From positions 1,488,001-1,552,000 of the forward strand of contig JAALGZ010000005.1 of the NCBI GenBank assembly GCA_015227615.1: 64,000 nucleotides of DNA. Reading direction: 5' to 3'. The stretch is from Labyrinthula sp. Ha (lineage: Eukaryota > Sar > Bigyra > Labyrinthulida > Labyrinthulaceae). Below are positions 12,401 to 24,525 of the stretch, piece after piece; positions within the stretch are counted from its first letter, which is position 1, and the number at the start of each line of letters is the position of its first letter. The notes beneath the pieces are model-generated. The model ran no database searches. It worked only from the letters and a program-made list of their open reading frames with translations, and was not told the DNA's origin. A program made the translations under genes and the position numbers.

Positions 12401-14498
12401 GCTATACGGTTTTAGGTAATACTCACTCCGCTCATCAAGAAAGAAAAATATTTACTATTGATGAAACTGTACAGGTGCTTGAATCGAGATATGTGATGGT
12501 TCTACTAAATATAGCAAAATCTAAAAGAACGACTTGAAATGGTTTATAGTCTTTTTTTCTTTGTTTTTTCTACCAGGTCTGATAAATCATCGTGGATATA
12601 ATTCCTAAAGAGACCGTTGTAACTGTTCATCTGAAGAAGCCACTAAAAGGCTTAACTAATCTAGATCAGTAAGAACAAAAAATTAATATTAACGTTATCA
12701 ACAATAGGGCACAATAACTATGTTTGAGAAAGATAGCAAATGTTCACACGCATCTAAGTAACATATTAAACTATTTTGTTCTGGAAACAAAAATTGTGAA
12801 TTTTTTTGTATCAATTTAGATCTAGGTTGGTTGATCACTTGGTAATGGATAACCAAGGAAGGTCGTGAAATAATTCTTATCTACTCTTACAATTACCAAG
12901 GTGTTAATTTAAAAAACAGGAGCACTTGCAGTATTGCTTCCAATGTTGTGACAGAGGACATTCAACATATTTATGAATATTTCGTCAGTATAACTGAGGA
13001 AGACAGTGAGAAGGTTTTTGGTTGAATAACTTCATGAAGAGTCAACTGATTTCAATCTGTACACCATAATAAATGATGGTCACATACATTAGGATTGTGA
13101 TTTTGCAATATGTTTAGTAAATAGAAATCATTGTTGTCAGTTTCCAGGACTAATTTATCAATTAAAACCAAGACATCCACACAAGATCCATTTTCTTTCA
13201 AAGTTTCGCTTCAAGAATAATCCACTCTATAAAGTAGATAAAGAAGATATTTCAAAGTTATCAATGCTCAAGCCGGACTTTTTATAGTAGAACATAAAGT
13301 TTCAACCTTTCAGAAGATTAATATTCTAATTGGATTTATGGAAAGACATTTCATTTTATCAGGTCTCTGTAAGAGTCTTAAAGAATATGAAATTCTAGTA
13401 GCTATGAAGGTTGGTGCCTTTGAATGGTACAGTCCTGAGGATCAAAGATACACCTAGATAAAGTTCACAAGTACACTTCTACTATCTCCATATTTCATTA
13501 TCACAGTAATCTGGATCAAATGCATTATCATCACAGAAGGCAAGAATGAGAAGAAAAGGGTCACCAAATCCAAATCACCAAAGGCTGAACCCTGACAGGT
13601 TGATTGTTTCTTATACATAGTTCTAAGGGTTAACATATTCTTCCACTGTCAATATAAAAAAATTACACATTACGTTTCTATTTTTATGTTAAATAAAAAG
13701 ACTAACATCGTATCTCATTTTTTGTCATTTGTCGACATAGATCGGCCTTGTAGTTAAATTTTTCTAAAGCACATTAATTGAAGTCTTTGCATAATGTTCA
13801 TTATATGTAACTTCATAGATATATTTTAGTATTAGATTTTATAAATGATTTTATCTTTTATTCGTATATACTAACACAAATAACGTTGAATATCACTTCC
13901 TAAGCAAATATACCATTACTCTAGTAAATAATGTGTTTGTTTGTATTTGTAATCTTTGCAATAATACATCACATCAAACAGTTTTTCATCTTTATGTGGC
14001 TTTCACACAAATTATACATATATAAACATCTTGTTAAGTTTCACCCCTTGTAGCTTAAGAACTAAAAAAACTCATTCCTTATCTCAAATCAACAAGCCCT
14101 GTTCTTAAATACTACACCCCTTCTAGAGTCTAAACAGAAACTCTTTGATCTTCCTATTTAAATTCAGCTCTACCTTTTTGTTATTTCTCAGTTAAAGATT
14201 TGGACATAATATATTCTTCGGCAATTGAATTTCTTGAAGTAAAGATTTTTTTCTATCATATTCGATGGCTTTGCACCATTATTCGCTGTCATCTGATGTA
14301 AATATCCATGATATAAATTAGAATTTAGGTCCTAGTGGTGCAAGGTGTAATGTTTTATGAACATTAATCTTATTCTCAGGTATGCTCTGTTTTGATAAAA
14401 CTTTGTGGTCATCATAACATACCATATTTCTGAAGCTTCACCTGTCTACATCTAATGTTTGATCTCTAAATCTAACTCGTTACTTAACTCCTGACTAA

Positions 14499-14517
14499 AT
14501 ATATATATATATATATA
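14499..14517. repeat. (AT)n microsatellite
   Basis: About 19 alternating A and T bases in the AT-rich desert. Confidence 0.9.
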
Positions 14518-14759
14518 ACTTCCCGTATCATATTTGTTATTTTCTTATATCAATGGATCAGATTTTCCTGGTCAAGGTTTTCTTGTTTGACCATATGTAT
14601 ATGTTTTTTTTACTTTACTTGTTTTATTCTATTATTCTCGGTGACCAATATATTACAAAATTAAATTATTTAGTCGTAACTGGTGGTCTAAAATAAGTCT
14701 ACTTAAACTAAATATATTGCTAAGTACAAGTGTTGTAGTTTTGGTAGTGACATGATATC

Positions 14760-14900
14760 GTGTAGCGATCGAGGCAAGAATCTCAACGAACAACTGTTGC
14801 CACTGCATGGGCACCTATGTATTTCTTATTGAAACAAACATGACAACACAAATATTTTGTGGGACAGAATTATACAACATGTAGAGTCTAAGAGTTTCTT
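14760..14900 (+). mobile_element. Possible trace of an LTR-element integrase
   Basis: The short frame CSDRGKNLNEQLLP resembles the second catalytic-aspartate region of Ty3/gypsy integrases (S-D-R-G-x-x-F). Nothing around it is convincing. It would be a very old fossil if real. Confidence 0.15.
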
Positions 14901-17489
14901 CTTTGCACAAGCTATCCCAACCACTGGGACAAATATCTCTTAGTTTGAACTCTTACGAGATTAACCTCAGGAAAATATTAATAGCACCAGTAATAATCAA
15001 TATGATAATAATATTTAAAAAGTATTTTTTGTAATCAAGTTAGTTACATACATGAAAGGCTTGTTTTGGTAGAAAAAATCATATGAAGACCCAAGAAGTT
15101 AAATCAAAAAATCATTGACAGATTATCAAACTCAAAATTAATTTGCAAGAACATCATCTAGGTACCCAGTACTAGCATTATTTAGAAAAAAATGATTCAA
15201 GCAAATTGTCCAATCAGTACAGCTAAATATTTCTTATTTTGTGTTCCAAACCCATTCCATTTTGATAAATACAATTCATTTGAGCACATTACTGCATTAC
15301 AATGTCTTCATTTTAAGCCTAGGTACCATATTCAACAGTCTTAGGAATGCAACTTTCGCTAAAATAAACCGTACTTTGTCGAAAATTAATTTTGCACTGA
15401 CGCAACTTTTTATATCTTTGATACTTTAAGTTTAAATTAATTTGAGTATGAAAATATTGGTCTTGTTCCAAGATTGAATTAGATTTTACCTTGAGAAGTC
15501 TTTTTGGTATTTAAATTTCAGTGGTTTCTCCTTATTCTTGCAATATAATATCCTTTCTCGTCATAGAATTTTCCTCAGCTCTTTAATGCGAGTGTATGTA
15601 ATTAAGTAAATTAGGCACTTAAGGATATTTGAATCGTACAGGAGAATGATATCCAACAACTCCAACTAAGACAGGCTTTGAATATGCATTAAAATACCAG
15701 TTTATAGTATTAATACAATTATAGCATCCTCCGTGGCATATGAAGCTCGGCTCTCTATTTAATTCTCCGTAAAATTAGGTAAAACCCAATCAAATGTTAG
15801 AAGACTATGTCTGCGGTTAACCTGAACTCTAATACCAAATAATCCTGAAAAGATGCTGTAATCGTTGTTTATTTGTGCATAGCTAAACTTTCATTCAGCA
15901 CTAGTAATTTCATTTAAGGAATAATTGCATCCAGTTGAAATCCGTTGCATATGGATATTAGTAGTTTGTTAGGCTTTCATACTTATATTTCATTGTGGCA
16001 AGCTCACAACCCTGGACGATTTTTTTATGCAGAACATCTATAACTCTCATATTAGAAGAAGATACAATATAGCATCTGGTACACAATATCCGTCATCTTC
16101 CTCTTTAGCTTCACGATTTGGTAGATACGGACCGACGCAAATACTCATACGTAAATGATCAATACATACAGAAATAAACTTCATAGTTCAAATTAGTGCC
16201 TCAGGTACTGGAATATCAGTGGAGGAAATAGTGTTGAGAGCTGTATCCATATTAACAAAGTTTTTTGTTTTTGCAGCACAGACTGGATTTGATACACTTA
16301 AATATCCTCATATAAAACAAAGTACCAAACTATAGACGACACAACGCTTCTGTGCACTCATATAGAGGGTTTCCGCCACGATTGTCTCTTTTTTTATACT
16401 CGTTCTTTTCTAGAATATGAAAATAACCACTAGAGCTTGGAACAAAAATCAAACTTTTCTTGTTACAGCTTTACTCGGGGTAGAAAGGGGGTCTTCATAA
16501 GTTCTTTGGTCACTCCTATGACTGGCTTACCCTTTGAAAGATATGATATTTCTTATAATATATATTATTAGTATGCAATTCACATGGCTTATGCTCTAAG
16601 TTGTGAAAAAACTAGCGTTGAAGAGCATATATATTTCTTATATTGACTTACTCGGGAGTTTGTGCTTCTTTTGAAAATTTGGACTCGCAACGATAAACAT
16701 GAATTGCAGGCAAAGTTGACTAATTATTTTCTTTTCACTCGTAGAAATACTACTCGTGCTCCTCGAATAACAAAAAAAAAGAATTTACTTGAGCTAGTTT
16801 TATGATATGGAAACATAACATGTTTAGGTAGATTCTTTGTTAGACTGAGTGATATGATCGACATCCGACAAGAGAGTGTTTGAGCTTAGTTTGGGATCCA
16901 AGCTAAACAGATACAACGAGCTGTAAATACCTTGGTGCAGTTAAATACAGTTTTTGATATTGTTGATATTATTTTTTTTTGGCTCTTGCCTGGCTTCTAG
17001 CATAATAGCTCTGAGATCATTTGTAGTTTGGTATTAACACTTAAATAAAATGAATGTTTTATAGCTACTGCATGCAAAGCCATTTAAGTTAATATATTAC
17101 GTGTACGACATATTTATATAACTAATAATCCAAGCCTAAGATGCAATTTCAATATGTTGACACACTAATAAACCTTGAACGATTGATTTGATAGGTTCAT
17201 GCTAATATCACGTTATGTTTGAACATTGCATGTGCAATTAAGAGGACAACGCAATTGTACCAGCTTGGAGAAATAACTATTTGAAATTTCACATTTTTAC
17301 ATATATATAGGATGATTTAAGTGCTAAATATTTGGATGAAGAAATAGATTTATAAAAGTCTTGAGGTATACCTTCAATATTCCTTTTGCCTCTGTCAAGA
17401 ATTTCGCTATTGGGGTTTGCTGACGTGGAACTTATGGGTGCTAATAGGCCAAGGCTGGAAAATGTTTCCGTTGAAAAAAAGATATTAGA

Positions 17490-18245
17490 ATGAAGAAGAT
17501 TAGATTCAGTGCTGATGAATTCGTAGAAGATGCTGGTAAGTACACTGAATCAGATATCAAATCAAACCTTGAGAATAGTGTTGACACGATAGACTTAGTC
17601 AACTGTTCATTTCCGGCTAATTCTTCACCTGAAAGGGTGTCATCTGAAGCTCCAAATGAAACGGATTATGGTAAGCACGAAAAAAATAATATTCATAGCT
17701 CTCTTATTGGCTCCAAATCAAGTTTTACTAGTTTCTCTTCTCTCAACAATCCACGTATTATATCGCTTCAGGGTAATCTCTAGAGTTCAGAAACAGTGAA
17801 GAACATCGCACACCTCATCAGGAAAATAAAGAAAACAACACTCATGCACCTGGTACCAATGGAAATGAGTTTAATAGCCCAGACAATAATAATTCTTTTT
17901 CTGCTCCTATAGAAAACTCTCACACAAATTGTGTATTTTCTTCTTGATCTGATTTCTTAGCATTTAATCAAGCAGAGCCTCAAAAAACGGAGAAACAAAG
18001 AGAAACAAGTAGGTATTCTACTTCACGTTTACTTTTTAGTTCCCGGTATTTTATTACAGGAAGTAAATTCTGATGGAAAATTATCCTTAGCCGAGGAAAT
18101 ATCCAAACTTAGTCAAAACTTGTTTGATGGTTTCTCTGATCTATATGACTTGAAAAACCTGTTGGGGAACAAGACAATAGCGATGAAAAGATTGTGTGAA
18201 AAGGCGGAGCGTGTGACAAAAAAATATGGTGAACAGATTGAATAA
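17490..18245 (+). CDS. Four-exon gene of unknown function with a C-terminal helical region
   Basis: I do not recognise the family. Four exons (17490-17754, 17784-17930, 17961-18008, 18040-18245) join in frame over GT-AG introns of 29, 30 and 31 bp to give about 221 residues. Every splice keeps the frame open, and the introns end in CTCTAG, CTTAG or TTTAG after pyrimidine tracts; this is the main evidence that the gene is real. The N-terminal two thirds are polar and rich in Ser, Asn and Glu, probably disordered. The last 65 residues, starting near LSLAEEISKLSQNLFDGF and ending in a Lys/Glu-rich segment, look helical and possibly coiled-coil. The gene converges on the HGGG-repeat gene with a gap of about 230 bp. 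An additional upstream exon cannot be excluded. Confidence 0.6.
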
Positions 18246-18478
18246 CTGAGGTAGAGTAAAATATTTCCCATCACAGGAAAAACTCAATACCCTCTAAGCT
18301 TTTGTATGTATGTCTGAATTCTGAAATATTTACTGCCCCAACATTATCCTTTCACTCTATTCAACTAATAAATACAATAATTAATAAATTGGTTCTTGAA
18401 GACAGCAATACACAAAAAACAGGAAGTTACAGATAACAAACAAGTTGCAAAAATCTATGCTCAAGCTCTATCTACAAC

Positions 18479-19300
18479 CTATGTACCTTTTGTTGCTTTT
18501 CTTCCCCCATGTCTAACACAGCAGGAACCTCCACCAATTGCACTCCTACTACATCCTCGTTCAACACAGCGCTTACCGCCACCATGCATAACGCATCGGC
18601 CTGAAGACCCAATAGCCGATTTTGGACATCCGAGATGAGAACATCGCTTTCCTCCCCCATGCCTAATACATCGATCTGTTCCGCCTTGAGCAAGCTTCGA
18701 ACATGACTCATGAGAGCAGCGCTTACCGCCTCCATGCGGAATACATAGATTTGAACGACCTCTTGCTAGTTTGTTGCAATTGTCAAAAATACATCTTTTA
18801 CCACCGCCGTGCTGAACACATCGTTTTGAAGCCCCTTGCGCACTTTTAGTACAATCTGGGTAAGTACATCTTCTTCCTCCTCCATGCTTTTTACATAACC
18901 TTCGCCCATTTCTCTTCCCGCTTATTGCTTTAGTATTGCATCCCTCAACAGAACAAGTCTCCTGAGTTTGAGATAGAGAAGGGTTCTCAAGTCTGTGTTT
19001 CTTTGTTGGAGGAGCGTTCAATAAAACGGGTACTGCTGACCGTTTTTTATTCTCTAGGGATGGATAAATAAGTTCTGAGAGATCTGTGCTTGCGGACGAA
19101 AATGAGTTGACCTTTGGCAGACTCTTTCTCTTCTTTTGAGGACTCATACCTACAAGGAGCTCAACAGAAAGGAATCTGTGTCTATCTGAAAGAATAGAAC
19201 TGTCCTGTTCTAAAATTCCAATGTTAAATTCTGTCTCCTTGAGTAAGTTATTTAGTATATAGTTGCTTGTTTCCTGGTTCTGCATTGCCTTAAGCATCAT
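18479..19300 (-). CDS. HGGG-repeat zinc-binding protein (WRKY19-like repeat family)
   Basis: About 273 residues from the first ATG. The C-terminal half (residues about 115-270) holds six repeats of about 24 residues with the pattern C-x4-C-x(10-13)-C-x2-HGGG[KR][RK]C, for example CTYPDCTKSAQG then CVQHGGGKRC. The three cysteines and a histidine per repeat suggest a small zinc-binding unit. Proteins with these repeats are abundant in oomycetes, other stramenopiles and plants, where they are often labelled WRKY transcription factor 19-like; their role is not well established. The N-terminal region is polar and includes a basic KKRK cluster (nuclear signal possible). Upstream of the ATG the same frame stays open for about 26 codons without another ATG, so a first exon above 19378 is likely and the true start may lie upstream. 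The last repeat lacks the closing C. Confidence 0.8.
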   Translation of the reverse strand: MMLKAMQNQETSNYILNNLLKETEFNIGILEQDSSILSDRHRFLSVELLVGMSPQKKRKSLPKVNSFSSASTDLSELIYPSLENKKRSAVPVLLNAPPTKKHRLENPSLSQTQETCSVEGCNTKAISGKRNGRRLCKKHGGGRRCTYPDCTKSAQGASKRCVQHGGGKRCIFDNCNKLARGRSNLCIPHGGGKRCSHESCSKLAQGGTDRCIRHGGGKRCSHLGCPKSAIGSSGRCVMHGGGKRCVERGCSRSAIGGGSCCVRHGGRKATKGT

Positions 19301-19380
19301 TGTTTCTAATTCTCTGTTTAAGACTATGCCCTCTGTGTTTTTTATACTTCGATAAAAATCAAAATTTTCGATAAATTCTT

Positions 19381-20900
19381 AACTCTTTTTCTATGTGTCC
19401 TTGTCTTTGTATTAGTTATGAACTCTGTATTTGTGAATAATTCGTCCTTGTTACTTACATTGAAATTTGTGTCAAAGGAACATTATATTCATAAATTTGA
19501 TTGCCCAAAATATAGGAAAGAACATGGCAACAATTTGCGCAATCATGTAAAGGCATAGGTTTAAAGAATTTTCTGGAGCTTGCATAATTCTAAACCTAAA
19601 CATTCCATATACAAGGGAAAATAAATACTACCTTTGAAAAAAAATAATTCTGGTTGACTGATTTAATTCTGACACTTTTTCTTTCCCGAAGAAAGTCAGG
19701 CAGCGTGGGAACTTTGTAGACGTATTTTAACCTTTGAAAATTACTAGTAAGGCAGTGCAGCATCGTTGAAGCGCTTCATATCAAGATAGTCAGAAAGCCT
19801 TTGATAGAATTATTCTTTAACCTATATGGCTTGGTTATTAGAAGTTGCCACTTTGTTGTAGCAATTCCATTAACATAGAATCTCTTTCGAAGTGGGCAGG
19901 CCTACTCAGTAATAACTACAGATATGAACAGTTATGTTAATTTTAGATGCTACTCGTATTTTGCAATATTTTTATCGAACTTAATGCAAATAGACTCTTT
20001 TTTTTTTTTAATGGCTTGAAATAAATGGAGCTTGCTTTCACCTACTTTACTTTGAATGAGAAATTTATTTTGCAGTCTTGGCACATCTCTTCTTGGCTTT
20101 TTAATCAAGAATATTCGAAAAGATAGAAGGCTATTTTTACTTCTCAGAGGTGTTCCAACAAGATAATACTACATCTATACCAAAAACATTCATAAATTTT
20201 CTTTAGTTGAACTAAATTCTTAGGTTAAGGTTTTTAAACATTTCAAGAGCTGGCGATTAGTAACTTTGGTTTCCTAATTTGTAGAAGGTGCGTACGCCCG
20301 TGAAAACTTTTGCCTACCTCAATTTTCTTCTACAAAGTAACTAGCTACTTCGTACGCAAAACGTGATTTTGTCTCCAATGCTACGATGAACTTAAAAGCA
20401 AGTTCATATCTTCCAGGAAACTTCCATAATGCTTTTATCACTTCTCTAGCTGGACGACTCCAAAATTTAAGAGGTACCTTAATTGCTGACAGAAAATTGA
20501 TAATGGTGAAAAAGTGTTCTTCTCTTTTACTTAACTATAGAATGTCTATCAGCTTAATTTATGTGGTATTTGTATCCAATGTTATCAAATTTTACTGGGG
20601 GTTTTAATACTGTTGAAGGGTGCTGACAGTGAAAACACAGGCTTCGAATCTACTTCCATCTGCTCAAGAACAACTTTTCCACCTAGCCGTTCTCTGTTTG
20701 ATGTTACTACTCCATCCATTTCTTCTCTGCAGCAGCAACGTAGTTGCGTCCTAGATGTGTATGAATTAACACCGATGTAGTTAGAGATTCGGTCAGTACT
20801 ATCTTATCTCTTTTTCTCCAAACTAAATTTAACTTATCTTCTCATCCTATATTCTGCAGCTTCAAAATGTGGGGTTCATCTATAATAGGCCATACTTGAG
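19381..20900. other. AT-rich intergenic region, nothing recognised
   Basis: No frame with a recognisable domain. Part of it may hold a missing first exon of the HGGG-repeat gene (next to 19380) or the decayed integrase end of the gypsy fossil to the right, but neither can be shown. Confidence 0.3.
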
Positions 20901-20939
20901 CACAATTCAGATTTCTCCTTGATTTATTTAGCTCATTAT

Positions 20940-22860
20940 CTTTTTTTCAGAAATCTTCTATAAAAGTTCCTACCTGTTGCCTCATTCCTGCAGCATATAA
21001 GTCAATGAGTACATATTCTTCCCTTGAACTATTTGGATTGAACCACCTACTAAAAGAGCCTACAGCGATATTCCAGTTTCCACCTATATGATGCACTACC
21101 AATTGAATGTATACAAGTATTACCGAAAAATGAATTAAACATTCCAAATAAGCCTTTTTTCTGCATTTTAACAGGTTAGAGATGTAAATTAGGTTTGGGC
21201 AATCTGGGAAAAGCAGTTTGCGAACGCTGTTGCCTTTTAAATAATAAGGACATTTTAGTGTGGCGATAACAGCAGGGAATAACTCGTTCGAGGAAATATA
21301 TCAAATCAAGGATCATAATGTAAATAACTCACAGGCCATTGCAACAACTTTGAACGGAGTCTTCAAGGCATTTAAGGTATTTATTTCTTCTTATGTATGG
21401 CAAACTAAGCACTTCCACTGATGTTCTGATGCATGATCAAACATAATTGAGTCCTGTTATTCATCAAAATAACCTATGATCGGTGTAAAAAGTAGCTTGA
21501 GTGTTTCTTTGTACTCGTGAAAAGTTTGATTAATCTTAGAATCACAAACCAGCATCCCCTTTCCCCGTTTCATTACCTATGTCTTTGCAGCTATGGAGTA
21601 GCATTCTCCTAGGGTAAACCTAGTTTTCAGAGTATGGTCTGATCCCAGCAACTATTTCTCTTAAGAACAGCATTTGTTCCAGCTTGAGCGCACATTTCGG
21701 TATTTTTCTGTTTCTGAGATCACTTGCTAATCTTGATTACAATATGTGCCATTGAAGACTCAGAATATGACCACAAAATGTGGGTTTCACTTCGATGAAG
21801 TGCAAGTTTGCAATATTCAGTTTATAAATTTTTACAGGTAACACTGTATCACCAACCTATTGAATTGTATTCCTTAATAACTCTGCAGGTTATAGAGCGT
21901 CATGAAATACTCTTTCTGATAATAAGCATGGTGGAATGCAGCATCCTTGAACAGCTCCTGAAAAGCTGCAAATAATTCCAAGGGGTAGAAGAATTGAAAT
22001 ATATTTGACTAGTCTCTTCTGCTGTCAGATAATGAAACCCACTTACTAAATCATGATAGTCAAATCATTGGTTTTATTAAACCTTGGTTAGATGATTTTC
22101 TACTTTCATAATCATTTCATCGATTAATCTTGTTTGCCTATTAAGTACTTTGAAATCTATTACAAAACAATATTTATTTGGACCTGGCTTCAGAATAATT
22201 ATTGGTTGGGTTGATATAACTGGATTGCTGTTCGATATAACAATGCACTGCTTCAGCATTTGATTACTTTTTTTCCTCAAGAATGTCTTTTTTTCAACGC
22301 CCATTGGCCTCAAAGTACATTTATCAGCAGTTTGTTTACTCTTTACCAAACACTGTATCGGCTTTGATGAAGATATTAGCGTGGGACTAGGTTCATTTTC
22401 AAAACCTTTAGCAAATTTTTGCAAGATACAGTCTAATCTTTCTAGTCCCATCTCGCCAAAAATATTTTTAACTTTCTCCATCTCTTCACCTAAGATCCCC
22501 TTCATCCTCAGGAAAACCTATCATATGGGTACATCTAGATTATCTCCTAAACCTGCTTTCGTTTCAGTATTTCATTATCGTGTTCTCTGGAGACTATTGG
22601 CTCCTTTTATTTATTCCTGATAACTGCACTATCTAAGTATTCCTTTGTTATTCTAAGGTTTTTCTTGTTTCCACTCGCAACTTCCCAGTTAAACCATTCA
22701 TAGAGAGCATCAGTATATTTTTTCACCTGGTTAATATTCGTGTTAAAAATTTCTTCTCCCAAGGTTTTCAGTGGACTTAGGTTATGTATGTGCAGAACAT
22801 CATCTCTTACTACTAAGTTTTCCCAATTTTTTCCAACTTTGACCGACGGAATTCTCATCT
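20940..22860 (-). mobile_element. Fossil Ty3/gypsy LTR retrotransposon, pol region
   Basis: Minus-strand segments match Ty3/gypsy pol in order. At about 22080-22500 lies the RT N-terminal region, with the strand motif FVIDFKVLNRQT (family: CVDYRKLN). At about 21780-21840 the RT thumb reads IEVKPTFCGHILS (family: EVxFLGHVIS). At about 20990-21130 the RNase H-integrase connection reads VVHHIGGNWNIAVGSFSRW (family: VHHIPGxxNxxADxLSRW). Segments at 22607-22920 are probably protease or gag-pol linker. No LTRs were found. The element is broken, with many interruptions (more than ten), and is old. It is a different lineage from the young element at 33-40 kb, whose RT is only distantly similar. Confidence 0.6.
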
Positions 22861-22899
22861 TATCAAGCCCGTACTTCTGTTATCTTATATATGTATACT

Positions 22900-24250
22900 C
22901 CTTCACCCGGATATACCACTGTGTCTGACAGAATGTTTTACTCCATCAACTATCCTTACCCGAATTGAATTCGTAAAATTTCTTTTGAGAGAAAATATCT
23001 TTCAACTTTGCTGCGAGAAGCCACTGAAATGTTAATATCTGAATTTATAATTTCTGGAAGTAAAGTTATTTTTCCTTCAACTTCAACTCATAGGAGCCTT
23101 TTAGAAACTGTATTGATTTTCTCTGTTTCCTTGCTTTATTGAGATGGATGTACACGATATTCCCGGTTTCCAGGTGTAAAATAGTAAAATCTCTTTAAAA
23201 ATCTCTTCAGTATCTAATTATTATTATTATGCTTGTGGAACTTTATTATCTTGAGCATCCGGTTCGTTCTCATTCGCCTCCACTGGTCTATTTTGCTTCT
23301 TTTTTGGTTATCTTCTCATCTTTAATTTTTGTTTAAACTTCGTAAACTTTCCCAAAATATATTATATTCGAGTTTTAAAAATTCTATATTCTTCATCTTT
23401 TCCGACACTGTAAGCTTTCTCTTTGCCAAGCATCCATCTTAATTAGAACCATATATATATGACAATAAGAAAATAGTTTTGGATCAAGATAAAATTCATT
23501 TCCTCAACAGAGGGAAAACTTAGCACATACTAACTAAATGAACCTCCTGTGGCAAGTATTGAATGCTTATTTTGTTTTTGTTCATAGCTAATAAGAAATT
23601 TTAAATGGCATCATTATGTCTTGAATGTCCATTGTGCTCCGAGTGGTCACCGTTCCAGGATGATCAAAATATGTTACTATTCTCAAGAATAGCTTAATTG
23701 ATCCCAATATGAATACAATAAGCATGCAGCCATTCTCAAAATAAAAACTACGTTGTATCCTATTCAAACATCTGTTGTAACATTTTTCTCTTCTAAAACG
23801 CATGTTATGCTTTTGTGATGAAAAGAATATCATGTTGGGTAAAATTTAGTATAGAATATAATGCAGTTTAAAATAAACGTAAATGGTTAGTGAATTAATA
23901 AACACTCGACACCACTTTCTTCCACTCTCCATAGTTCGGTAGGCTGTGTCTAGTGGTTTTACTTATTGTTGTCTAATGAATTTTGACTTTTGGGAGTATG
24001 AAAAGATGGGATGATTGTGCCAGAACCCCGGTCAAGGAGTTATATAAAGCTACTTTAAAATCATGCTCTTCGTTCAAAAAGGTATGTCTGTGCTGTCTAG
24101 TATTATGTGTTTAATAAGTTTCAAGTATCTTTATTTGAAATAACAATGTGGCGTTACTCTGTAGTTTGCTCACAATCTTGGTAGATTTCAGAATCCATAC
24201 ATTTCCTGACCGCACCGTAGCTCTCTCTGAGATTGACAAGTATAACATAA
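22900..24250. other. Intergenic region, nothing firm
   Basis: The left part may be the decayed 5' end of the gypsy fossil. A short frame at 23998-24113 (about 38 codons, starting MKRWDDCARTPVKE) has host-like composition and could be a small gene or an upstream exon, but it does not join to the next gene by a short intron. Nothing else was recognised. Confidence 0.3.
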
Positions 24251-24251
24251 T

Positions 24252-24508
24252 ATGTCGAAGAAGAATAGCCTTAAGCGTCGAAAAAATCAACATGAGTAAT
24301 CTTATTTTTGAAATAATAATTATTCAGGGAGTTGAAAAAGCGCCAAGCGGAGTTAGCTATAAAAAGAGCAGCGAAAGCGCTCAAGAGGAAAAAGAAGTTT
24401 GAAAACAAAATGACAGACGATAATCAACCGTTAAAAAAGAAAGCTCAAAGAAGAAGAGAGAAAGAAATTGAAAGATTGAAAAGAAAGGGAATAAAAGTAA
24501 ATATTTAA
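24252..24508 (+). CDS. Small, very basic coiled-coil-like protein, two exons
   Basis: A frame starting MSKKNSLKRRKNQHEE (24252-24295) joins over a 32-bp GT-AG intron (24296-24327; GTAATC...TTCAG) to 24328-24508, giving 74 residues. Over a third of the residues are Lys or Arg, in heptad-like helical runs such as ELAIKRAAKALKRKKK. It resembles small nucleolar or ribosome-assembly proteins in composition, but I cannot assign a family. Its stop lies only 17 bases before the start of the Tctex1 gene on the same strand. The two could share a promoter region or be read through; that is inference from spacing. Confidence 0.6.
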
Positions 24509-24525
24509 GTGGGCTAGAAGAAAAT

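Larger units (their letters stand above)
6920..17489. other. Long AT-rich gene desert
   Basis: More than 10 kb with no open frame I can support. The longest frames (about 60-86 codons, for example 12277-12537) have compositions typical of random AT-rich DNA, and none joins to another by a 28-32 bp intron in the way the host genes do. Two faint retroelement traces are listed separately. The sequence is not a simple tandem repeat. Decayed mobile DNA beyond recognition is the likeliest content. Confidence 0.5.

Noticed and set aside
12277-12537. 86-codon plus-strand frame in the desert with a hydrophobic start
   Set aside because: No family, no short-intron continuation and no neighbouring gene; frames this long arise by chance in 10 kb of AT-rich DNA.
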